A stretch of 64,000 nucleotides of DNA from Utricularia gibba (taxonomy: Eukaryota; Streptophyta; Magnoliopsida; Lamiales; Lentibulariaceae). The position numbers were made by a program, and so were the translations under genes. Below, piece by piece: positions 53,300-64,000 of this stretch. The stretch is from contig CM007992.1 of NCBI GenBank assembly GCA_002189035.1, positions 2,604,001 to 2,668,000 on the forward strand, read 5' to 3'. Below the pieces are notes generated by a model that made no database searches, was not told the origin of the DNA, and saw only the letters and a list, made by a program, of their open reading frames with translations. Position 1 is the first letter of the stretch; every line of letters starts with the position of its first letter.

Positions 53300-56200
53300 C
53301 AATAATGATTTAAAGTACCTGCTTACTGTCCATGTTATGCAACAACATGATAATGTCATCTTCTATGAGTGATACCCAAATGAATATGGGGGATATTGTC
53401 TTAGTTGATGAGGGTTAGATACATTGGAGAGACTTATAATGATGTTGAATGTGCCAAATTTTGTGAATGAGTATTGTTAAGGACAAATCACTTGTTTGTC
53501 AGCATTCATTGTGAGACTATTATAAGTCACTTGCTTATTATGTTTTTAATCATTTGTTGTGGGGAGGGACTTCTTTAAGACCTTATTTTGTTGTTAACAA
53601 CTTGTCATACGCAGATTCAAATATTGAATTTAAAACACCACCAATTCACTGCACATACCAGGTATTGCAAATGTTGAATTCTGGTGCATGGATAACAACC
53701 ATGCATCACATGTGTTTCATTTGATCGTAATGAATGTTGGAATGTGATCTAACATTTTTTTATACCTAAATCAATTTCTATGTCCTAATCTAAGAATGGA
53801 TTAGATCATCAATGGATGTCTTCTACTTACGTAGATTATACAAGTTCAAATCTTATTTACACACATAATTTAAAATGGATGTGGAATCTAGGCACCAGAA
53901 ATCCTAGATTATAGTGCTTGAACATCAAAGTGCTTGTATGTCTATTTGAGACATTGTAAACATAGAATTGTAGTGTCTGAAATATGTTCCTATTTAAAGT
54001 TTTTCTTACAAAGCATTTGCTTCAATTTTCTCAAGAGACAAAACAAATTCATTAATTTAAGAAATAGGGAGACGACATGGTCTTGAAACAAAGGAGCATC
54101 TAGACACATGAAAAAATATAACTAATCACAATAACACACTACAAGATCTTTGGTTACTAGTATGGAAGTGAAAGGGAAAAATATTAGTTTTTTGGCATAT
54201 GAGAGCACCCCAAAGAGTTCTTCTAATTTCCTTTGTGTACTTTCATTTCCACATCACGATTCTTAGTGAATTTCTTACCTTGTGTTTGAGTACTTCTGAT
54301 TTTTCATGTTTTCTAGGGTTATCAATCTTCGTCATCTACTTATTTTCCACAACTTTACTTTTGAGCTAATTAATAATATAGAATCTACACTAAAAACATG
54401 AAAAATATTCTACCATATGTAATAGATGAAATTAAGTTACACTAAAACAAATTGTTTATAAAATATGAATGTATTTTGTTGAAAGTATTATTTAATATAT
54501 AACTATTCATCATGTGTTTGATAGAAGGATTAATAATTTGATTTATATGTAATATTAATAAAATATCCATACTTAAATACTTATATTAATCATTTATTAT
54601 GTGTTCGAAAAATAAAAAAAAATAATATTTTATTTGTTATCATGAGATTAATAAACACGCATTTAATATATGAGTTTGTATTTCATTACAAATAGACACT
54701 TAGATAGAAAATTTGTTGTAATATTTAATATTATATATTATTATTTACAAAACATATATTTAAAATGTATTATTTGACATAAACCATTACAGTAACACTT
54801 GGGTTTTATGTTTTCAGCTTGACCGGATTGACCAGAGTTACTCACACTCTGAAGATTTTTGAATTGGGTAATCTTAAAATATATATTCTGACCGAGTAAT
54901 CTTAAAGTACACATTTTCCAAACTTAATCACTTATTTTCCGTTCAATTATTTCTATTCTCTCCTTGTTACATCAAACTCTCATGTTTTATTGGTTGTTGA
55001 AGTAGCTAGAGTTTTAGCAAATCAAAATTCCTAAAGCATTCCATCTCTATTCCAACCTGTTGTGCTCGCATTTTCTAGATAAATATGTTTTTGGTTTTTT
55101 TATATTTTCCTTAACTTTGTTTGATTTGTTTTTTGTTTGTATTTGAGATTTCACATTTTTTCCTTCTTTAGCTTTTCCATTGAGAGTCTTGGTCAACATT
55201 ATTCTTCAGTAATCATTGTGTTTTTTATTAACATAAAGAAGGTAGCTTTTGTGAGTTCATTTCATTTTATAAAAATTTTATAGAATTTTCGTCTATGATT
55301 TTGTGAGATTTTGCTTAATTTTGTGAGTTCATTTTTAATCAAGATATAATCTTTATAGTTTTAGAATATGATGAATTAATAGTTGCAGTTATGTTGTCGT
55401 TAGTTTTCGGAATATCAGATGAAACAAGTATAGGAAGCAATGCTTCAACTCAATAATTGCTTCCATCACGAAATATCAATAAGTTTCATGAAGGTTGAAA
55501 TTTTGTAATGATTTAACAAGTGAATGGACTTAAATGTATTTCATGAAGATGAAAATTTGTCAACATATTTTATAATTAAACTCTTAGAATGCTAGTAATT
55601 GAATTTCTTTATCATATGGGGTAGCTGAATTCAGAGAGTGTTAAAATGGGAAAAGAGTTGAATTTTAATACTATTGAATTGATATCCAAAGTTATACAAA
55701 GCATGACATTCGAGTAAGTTGATGAGCATGATTCTCAATGATAAATATCTTTATAATTGTGATTGATAATTTATTATTAGTGCGATTTATATGAAATATT
55801 TTGATTCTTTATTATTTTTATTTAAATTAAAAATCATATGGCATTTAAAAACTATTCTAATTAAACATATACTTATTGTCTCATGATTCCTTGGGCTATG
55901 TAGATTGCATTTGACCAGGTTTGATCGGATTGACCCGGACTTAGAAGATTTCTGGTCCACTAAAAAATTTCGGGTTGAAAACATATATTGGGTGCTTTCA
56001 AACAGTAGAACTTGGTGTTTTGGACATTCCGACAATAATCATTAATATTTTTATTATATCCATTATTTTTAATTTCTCATTTCTTCACTTCATGAAGTCG
56101 AAAGAGGTTACAAGTATTTGGGCCGAAAAAGAAAGGGCGATGCTGATAAATCCGACCCAATATAGGGCCCATAATATTTGTCCAAACCGAAACTCCGCGA

Positions 56201-57034
56201 CGAAATCACGTAGCTGACTCGTACGCTGCAATTGCATCCGGAAGGCTAAATACTGCTGAAAACTTTAAAGCAACATGATCTTGGCATCCGTGTCTACCGT
56301 AGGTTTGAAGTTTCCCTTGATCAAGATATGATGTCTCCAATTTGTTTTCATTTGCGTTTAATCAGTGCAAATTTGAATATGATCTTGCCGTCTGACGAGG
56401 ACACTTTTTATGAGCATGCGGTAATTCATGTTTTGAAAGAGATGGGTGTTGGTGACATGTGAGAATGATCCTTCTTAAAGAAGTGGAAAATGACCAAGTA
56501 GACATGATACCGTGATGGTTCTCAAGCATATAAAAAGTTTTCGTGTACCGAAATGAGTTTCAATCTTTTTATTCTGTGTCCCATTTTATTTGGTTAAGTA
56601 GGTATTTCCTTTTCTTTTTCACGTTTTAATACAGGAAAGCTTATGTGTTTTGTGTTTGTTCCACAAAGAATATGCAGGGAATTGTGCTGTTAGTTTGCTT
56701 TTGCCTTCATGTAATTTTGCTTGTTTTCCATTATGAAATAGGCTGGAATGATTTGGGATGTGATGTAAGTAACTTAGTTGAATTTCAAAGTTTGAGATGG
56801 GAAAGTGTAGGTGCATTTATCCCATTCGTAGAATATATGTTTTCTTTTTTTTTTAGCTTCCTTGCGAAACCAGCTTCACATTCACACTTTGCAGGCATGA
56901 TATTCCATTGTTTAAGAAATTCCAAGGTCCTGCAGGCCTCAAATATTCCTTTGGCGTTGTGAATATCCTCATTGCCAAAGTCATGCTGACCTCCATGTTA
57001 GCGTGCTAAAATTGGTGCATGCATTAGGTATAGA
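53300..57034. other. AT-rich intergenic DNA, with the ALA2 upstream region at its right end
   Basis: No coding domain is recognised in 53,300-56,200. Two segments, near 54,829 (GACCGGATTGACC) and 55,921 (GATCGGATTGACCC), share a short core and a following GAAGATTT, so they may be ends or copies of one unknown repeat about 1.1 kb apart. From about 56,220 the composition changes toward gene-like DNA and probably includes the flippase promoter and 5' leader, possibly with a leader intron. Confidence 0.35.
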
Positions 57035-60000
57035 ATGAAGCGTGCTGTCTACATAAATGACGAGAGTTTGTCACAAGTTATATACTGTGACAATCGTATA
57101 TCAAACAGAAAGTACACTTGGTGGAACTTTATTCCCAAAAATCTGTGGGAACAATTCAGGTAAGTGTGCGTACATTATCAGAATTAGTTTATGTCTCTTG
57201 AAAAAAACCTTTTTAATGCAAGGGGTTTCCATGGTTTCATATTCTGAAGTTAATTCTTATACACGACAATGCAAATTGTATTTTGCGTTTGTTTGGTTTG
57301 TGCATGTAACAGTCAGTGCTCCTGTATGTTTCTTTTCAACATTAGTATTGATTATTGACATCTTCTCATTCTTTCCAGCCGTTTTATGAATCAGTACTTC
57401 CTGTTGATTGCATGCCTTCAGCTATGGTCTCTGATTACTCCTGTAAATCCAGCAAGCACGTGGGGTCCTTTATTGTTCATATTTTCCATCTCTGCTATTA
57501 AAGAGGCTTGGGATGACTACAATAGATATCTCTCAGATAAGCAAGCAAATGAGAAAGAAGTCTGGATATTGAAGCAGGGGATCAGAAAGATTGTATGTGG
57601 AGTTATGCGCTCGTTAATTGATTGTGAATTTGCAAAATAAATGTCATCCACTTGTTTGTGAATTTGCCTTCATGTTCTCTTTTGTTTTTTTTTAATGGCT
57701 TAATTTTATTTTATCATCTTTCAGACTCGAGCACAAGATATTTCTGTTGGAAACATTGTCTGGCTGCGTGAAAATGATGAGGTACCATGTGATCTTGTGT
57801 TGCTTGGTACATCGGATCCTCAGGGTGTATGCTTTGTGGAGGTATATATTCCTCCATGTTCTTCTTGTGATTTGTTTTAGGTTTCCTGTATGTGTTTCAG
57901 AACTTTTATTACATAGATAACGCTAATACATGGTTCATGTTCCTCAATGTTTTAGCCTAGACATTGTTTTTTTGGCTGTACCGTGAACATCAAACGAAGG
58001 CATATCTTTAGAATTGATTAAATTGCAATACTTGGCACCCTTTGCATTGGAGCTTGTTGAGTTCCATTTTGAATGGTCTCTGACGTTGCATTCTGCTCAA
58101 AAAATAAAATGCATTTTATTTGTTAGACTGCAGCACTTGATGGTGAAACTGACCTGAAGACTCAAATGATACCTTCTTCTTGTATGGGAGTCGATATTGA
58201 GCTACTTCCTAAGATCAAGGTGAGCGTATAAACTTGTGAATTAAATCCTAGAGTTATATATCAAATATTAACCAACCTTGACATTATCAGGGTGTAATTG
58301 AGTGCCCCACTCCAGATAAGGATATTAGAAGGTTCGATGCAAACATGCGATTGTTTCCCCCGTTCCTTGATAATGATGTATGTTCCTTGACGATAAAAAA
58401 TACACTTCTTCAGTCATGCTACTTAAGGAACACTGAATGGGCATGTGGTGTTGCTGTGTACACAGGTAAGTGTGCCATTGTCATAATTTTGTAGCACGGC
58501 ATTCATGTTCATCTTACGTTATTTTAGTTGACTTCTTTGCAAAATCAAATTTGGCATCTTTTCATTTATCGGAGTTACTCTCTCTTCATTGACTTCCCAT
58601 TTGATGCAATAATGATTATTCATTTTTTCAACAACTCAGGCGTCATTCATTGTTAAATTGCAGGAAATGAAACAAAGCTGGGTTTGAGTAGGGGTATACC
58701 TGAACAAAAACTTACAGCTGTTGATGCAATGATTGACAAGTTAACTGGAGCAATTTTTGTCTTCCAAATAGTTGTTGTTATTGTATTGGGCGTGGCTGGG
58801 AATATATGGAAGGAAACTGAAGCAAGGAAGGTGATTCTAGAATATTTCTTGGTTGCATTTTGCACTATTCTGACTTTTCCAATTGATATATTGTAGTTGT
58901 GGTATGTAAGGTATCCCAAAGAGGGTCCGTGGTATGAACTCCTTGTCATCCCTCTTCGGTTTGAACTGCTTTGCTCCATCATGATTCCTATTTCCATTAA
59001 GGTATAATTGAAATTTTCATTTTGATCAGAGCTCCATTATATGAGTTCTAGTTTTTTTATAGTAATTTGGGTGTTCATGCCTTTATGTCACAGGTATCTT
59101 TAGATCTTGTGAAAGGGTTATATGCAAAATTTATTGATTGGGATGATAAGATGGTTGACTTTGAAACGGGGACTCGCTCCCATGTCGCCAAGTAAGCAGC
59201 TTCATAAACGTTTGATGTGTTTAAATGCCCTACTTGTGTTTTCATTAGGTTTTTGTGAATTCCAGCACAAGTATCAGTGAGGACTTGGGGCAAGTCGAGT
59301 ACATAATGACTGATAAGACAGGAACCCTTACTGAAAATAAAATGGTCTTCAAAAGATGTTGTATAAATGGAAGATTTTATGTTAATGAGAATGGGGATGC
59401 CTTGGCAGGTAAAATATGATCTGCTCACGGGATATTCTCCATCACGTTTGCATGCTGTGCAAGTTCATATTCTAACATACATTTCCTGAAGTTTAATGTG
59501 CGAAATATGGATCTGACCTCATGAGTGTTCTTTTTTACAGATTCAGAACTGAAACTTGACATATCCTGCAACTCAGAACATGTGATCCAGTTTCTTAAAA
59601 TCATGGCAATATGCAATACAGTGATACCTGTCAGAAGGTAATGATTGGTTGGTTTATTATTAATTCACAAACAAGACGATGAATCTATCAGGATGGGAAT
59701 AGTTTTTAAAGTGAATGATGGCCTTTAATTCTCTGTTATGCTGTTAATATTTTTACTAGAAAAAACGGGGCTATCTTGTACAAGTCACAATCCCAAGATG
59801 AAGAAGCTCTTGTGCGTGCTGCTGCTAACCTACGTATGGTCCTTGTGAACAAGAATGGGAATATTGTAGGTGAGGTTGACTATATTTTGCACCTCTATGC
59901 ATTCTTATCTGACATTTGATGGTTATATACTGGCTATTCAGACGTCACTTTCCATGGTTCCCCAACCCAATATGAGGTTCTAGACATCCTGGAGTTCACT

Positions 60001-63000
60001 TCTGACAGGAAAAGAATGTCTGTTGTGGTTAAAGACTGCCAAAGTGGTAATATTGCCCTATTTTCCAAGGGAGCAGATGAAGCTATTTTTCCTCATGCTC
60101 GTACTGGTAAATATTCTATCTACATCACCATGCTCGATTTCGAATGTCAGACTCCGAGCATATTCTAGCTTTTACAATACCCAAACATTCTGTTTCATTA
60201 AGATTGCTTATTTGTGTGATGCCTGATGCCCTCACAGGACAACAGATTCGTAGTTATGCTGAAGCTGTGGAGTGTTATTCCCAAATTGGTCTGCGTACAT
60301 TATGCCTTGCTTGGCGTGGAATATGTGAAAGTGAATATAAGGAGTGGGCTTTGATGTTCAGGGAAGCTAATAGTACATTAGTTGATAGAGAGGTAAAATG
60401 GGAAGTTGAATTTCTCTTTATAGGATGCCGTGCTTGTAACAGTATCCAGGACCCTTGTCACGTTATGCATCATAGTTTATTGTTTTGATGCCCTAATTTT
60501 TCCACACGATTTATTTCAGTGGAGAGTGGCTGAAGTCTGCCAAAGATTAGAGCAAGATCTCGAGATCATTGGTGTAGCTGCCATAGAGGACCGTTTACAG
60601 GTCAGTCTGTTTTCCAAGACTCGTCCTGGATTTTTGTATTATTATTTTTTTATTTTTTTCCTTGATAATTTAGGATGGAGTACCTGAAACCATTGAAACT
60701 CTGAGGAAATCAGGGATAAATTTTTGGATGGTGACTGGCGACAAACAAAATACTGCAGTACAGATTGCCCTCTCCTGCAATTTGGTGTCTCCTGGTGATT
60801 CTAACATCCTTAAATCATTTGCACATAATACACAGAACCTGTAATTCTGGTTATTAAACAAACTATACTGTTGTCAGCACCTAAGGGTCAGCTCCTGTAC
60901 ATAAATGGGAAGTCAAAGGATGATGTTCATAGGAGTCTTGAGACCGTTTTGCTTACATTGAAGAGGATGGATTCTGAACATAGGGTATCATAATCTGTTT
61001 AATGAAGAGACCATGATATTTGGTATCTGAAATACATGTGCATGATTGTCGAAGTTGCAATTAATGTTACATTACCCTTTATTTCAGGATGTCTCGTTCG
61101 TCGTTGATGGCTGGGCTCTTGAAATTGCATTAAATCATTATCGTAGAGCCTTCATGGAACTTTCTCTACTGTCAAGGACAGCTATATGTTGTCGGGTGAC
61201 CCCATCACAGAAGGCACAGGTGCCATAATTCGTCCATCTCAAACTTTCTCAGTGCTCTCATCTCCTTCTCGTTTGCCGCAATCTCTCTGATCTTTTAGGT
61301 GCTGAATCTATTCTATAATTTTCCTCAGATTGTGGAACTTTTGAAATCATGTGATTATAGAACTTTGGCAATTGGAGATGGTGGTAATGATGTGAAGATG
61401 ATTCAGCAAGCAGATATAGGAGTGGGTATAAGTGGCAGAGAAGGTCTTCAGGCAGCAAGAGCAGCTGACTATAGCATTGGGAGTGAGTTTTTTTCCTTTT
61501 TTCCTGTCCAATAACATGGATTTACTGTTCGTTCCATTGTATGATGTCTAAAAATTCTTTTACACACATTTGTATTTGTTTTGCAGAATTCAGATTTTTG
61601 AAAAGATTGATACTGGTTCATGGGCGATACTCATACAACAGAACTGCATTTCTTTCACAATATTCCTTCTACAAGTCCTTGCTTCTATGCTTTATCCAGA
61701 TATTGTATGTTGAGTGTGTTTTTACTTTTTTTTTTTCTCATACTCTTCCATTTTTTTTGTTCTGTAACAGTTTTGTGCTTTTAGTTTTTCTTTTATTTCA
61801 GGCATCTCAGGAACCAGCCTGTTCAACTCAATCAGTCTAATGGCCTACAATGTATTTTACACCAGTATTCCTGTTTTGGTCAGCGTCCTAGATAAAGATC
61901 TCAGTGAAAAAACTGTTATGCAGCATCCACAAATACTGTTCTACTGCCAGGCTGGAAGGTTAAGTTTTCTGAACCTTTTCATGTTACTCCAACTTCTTGC
62001 ACTTGTTCTAGGTTTCCCCCTCCTTTCAGTATGCATTCTGATGCTTTACTTGGTTCAATAAAAATGGAACAGGCATCTAAACCCGAGCACATTTGCTGGA
62101 TGGTTTGGCCGCTCACTCTTCCATGTGAGTGATCGCTGTATTGGCCTCGATTAGCGTTTATAGGTTTTCATGTTTGAACTTTCAGAATACAGTTTGATCT
62201 GTTCGCTTCTTCAATAGAGCATTTAAGAAGTATAGACGTCAGGGTATCAGAGTTGTAACCAAAATTTTCTCAGGAGCAATTTCATTTCTTTGCCACATGA
62301 TGTAGTTTGTATGGGGTTGGGTACCATAGGAATCGATATTTTAACATTTCTATGTCAGTCATTTCCAAGCATAGTAACTGGTTTTTTTTCTCAGGCAACC
62401 GTCGTATTTTTCATCACCGTACATTCATATGCTAATGAAAATAGTGAGATGGAAGAAGTATCGGTAGTTGCACTCTCAGGATGCATCTGGCTGCAGGCAT
62501 TTGTTGTTGTGCTAGAAACCAAGTAAGTAGCTAACGCTGTGCACCTAGTAAACAATTCATGAAGTTAGCCTTTTTCCCAGTAAATAGTTCATCTTTATTA
62601 TGATCTCATCGTAACTTGCTTGCATGTCAAACTCTTCGACTTTGCATGACATCTATTTCATTCTTTGGCATTTGCAGTTCCTTCACAGTAATACAGCATT
62701 TTGCAATATGGGGCAATCTAGTTGGCTTCTACGTCATTAACTTGATCTTCAGTGCTATTCCGCACTCAGGGATGTACACAGTAATGTTTCGCCTATGGAG
62801 TGAACCATCATACTGGCTTACCATGATTGTGAGTACCCTGGTTTTCTGTTCTTGTTCCTCCTACCTGCTACCCGCATCTCAGGATCAGTTATGCATAGGA
62901 TGTTATGTGGGTTTGCTTGCGCTCATTGATTATGTTCAAACGCAAGCATGCATCTTTTGAGGAAGGAAACGTAGTTTCGATGAACTTTCCGAATCGTTTG

Positions 63001-63372
63001 CTAACTATTACATATCTGTTGCAGCTCATTGTCGCGTGCGGGATGGCACCTATATTTGCTCTCAAGTGCTTCAGATACACTTACAGGCCTAGTAAAATCA
63101 ACATTCTCCAGCAGGCTGAGCGGTCAGGCGGTCCGATAGTGTCAATAGGGAACTTGGAGCCGCAGTCGAGGTCCATGGACAAAGATCTCCCTCCTGTGTC
63201 GCCGTCACGCTCCAGAAACCAAGGCTCTGTATATGAACCTCTCTTGTTCGAAATCCCAGGCCCCATGAGGCGCACCTCTGGATCAGGATCGCCAATTGAT
63301 ATATTCCAGGCGCAGGCACAGTCACAGTCCAGACAGTCGTCTGGTTATTCTAGAAACTGTAAGAATAACTGA
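57035..63372 (+). CDS. ALA2: Phospholipid-transporting P4-ATPase, ALA2 type (24 exons, 1,109 aa)
   Basis: Exons: 57035-57159, 57379-57592, 57725-57841, 58127-58219, 58291-58465, 58664-58830, 58897-59001, 59094-59191, 59266-59408, 59541-59637, 59760-59869, 59942-60106, 60238-60392, 60520-60600, 60674-60794, 60878-60984, 61088-61219, 61329-61482, 61587-61704, 61785-61958, 62073-62124, 62395-62522, 62678-62828, 63025-63372. Total 3,330 nt, in frame; Arabidopsis ALA2 is 1,107 aa. Landmarks: [11 protein letters not shown] (actuator), PISIK in membrane helix 4, DKTGTLT with phosphorylated Asp381, KGADEAI (nucleotide pocket), [17 protein letters not shown], and the ending [10 protein letters not shown]. 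It flips phospholipids, mainly phosphatidylserine for ALA2, to the cytosolic leaflet of endosomal membranes, usually with an ALIS (Cdc50) partner. All introns are GT-AG and no defect was found. Confidence 0.96.
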
Positions 63373-63630
63373 TTCTGGAAGATGAGAAGGGCCATACGCG
63401 TAACAGGTTCTAGTTGTAATAGTATACCTCAGTAATGTAGATCGACATAACACTTTTGGTCCATCCAAACTCATACAAGGAAAGAAATGCAAACATGGGA
63501 AAGCTCATAGTACGGAACAAAAAATTGAGTACTCACGGTTTTACATTAAACGCAACTTTTATATTAGATGCAACAGACTCTGCAGTGGGGGATGGATTGA
63601 AAAGGGTCTCATTCAACCACATCATAACGG

Positions 63631-64000
63631 TTAGTCTTTGTTCAGAACTCTAGGAACCTTGATGTAAGGTTCTTCATATGTTGGCACAGCAGACAGCATG
63701 GATTCCCTAGAAAACCAAGCAGGAGTGTAAGCATGATTGGTGTAGAATTCGTTGTCCAGGAGTCGAGCAAACATTGATGTACTATACCGGTTACTAAATA
63801 CTTCAGCTTCATCGATTCGTAGGTTGTCGCCTGCAGTACCTGCATAAGCCAAACACACTCAGTTAATTTGGTGGTAATCTCCAACAAAGACCTGCGTTCA
63901 CTACCACAGCCAACTTTAGGATTTCCCACTACATGATATGGGAACTCACACAATGAAACAAATTCTAAACTTCGAGAGTAGGGAAAGGAACTGCTTCAAT
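63631..64000 (-). CDS. 3' end of an unidentified gene (partial)
   Basis: A minus-strand frame ends with a stop at 63,631-63,633; its likely last exon runs from about 63,839 (after the acceptor GCTTATGCAG) and encodes about 69 residues, among them STSMFARLLDNEFYTNHAY and PTYEEPYIKVPRVLNKD. The composition looks like real protein, but I do not recognise the family. Upstream to the window edge a second open segment (around 63,960-63,892, containing EFPYHVVGNPKVGCG) may be another exon; its splice phase does not join simply with the last exon. It would be convergent with the flippase gene, about 260 bp between stop codons. Confidence 0.35.

Overview
This is nuclear DNA of a flowering plant. Genes have many short exons with GT-AG introns, intergenic DNA is AT-rich, and relics of several plant transposon families are present (Athila-like and other Ty3/gypsy, Ty1/copia, hAT, PIF/Harbinger, Mutator-like). 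No species can be named from the sequence alone.

Layout. Positions 1-557 (minus) hold the first coding exon of a probable BEL1-like homeodomain factor, cut by the window edge. Positions 2-20 kb are mostly transposon debris (Athila-like remnant 6.1-7.9 kb, copia remnants 8.1-11.3 and 17.6-18.7 kb, gypsy RNase H scrap near 12.1 kb, hAT scrap near 15.4 kb), with one single-exon DUF4408/DUF761 gene at 13.5 kb. From 20.8 to 27.2 kb (+) lies a complete 17-exon tubulin-folding cofactor D gene (1,253 aa). At 28.2-29.5 kb (-) is an intronless cytochrome b5-fused sphingolipid delta-8 desaturase. A structurally delimited Athila-like LTR retrotransposon occupies 31,736-39,824 (two LTRs, TTAAA target-site duplication, tRNA-Asp primer site, polypurine tract). 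It is inactive: stops in gag and RNase H, a mutated reverse-transcriptase active site, and no integrase. An intronless SWIM+RING protein gene is at 41.1-41.8 kb (-). At 45.4-52.4 kb a cereblon homologue (-, 10 exons) and a chloroplast YBEY-HAD fusion gene (+, 12 exons) are divergently paired with 187 bp between start codons. A PIF/Harbinger relic follows, then a complete 24-exon P4-ATPase flippase of the ALA2 type at 57.0-63.4 kb (+, 1,109 aa). An unidentified 3' exon lies at the right edge.

The genes are ordinary housekeeping or lipid/proteostasis genes and do not form a pathway cluster. Observations most worth a second look: (1) a 10-bp palindrome, CTTGCGCAAG, occurs seven times exactly and about ten times with one mismatch inside the one retrotransposon, in LTRs, coding and non-coding parts alike; (2) one LTR carries a mosaic patch made of two copied pieces of the same LTR, as expected from template switching; (3) the two divergently paired genes each carry one apparent 1-base loss in a G/C homopolymer that breaks an otherwise perfect reading frame. 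I found no convincing new multi-gene system. Exon models were built by hand from splice sites, frame continuity and remembered family sequence, without database searches.
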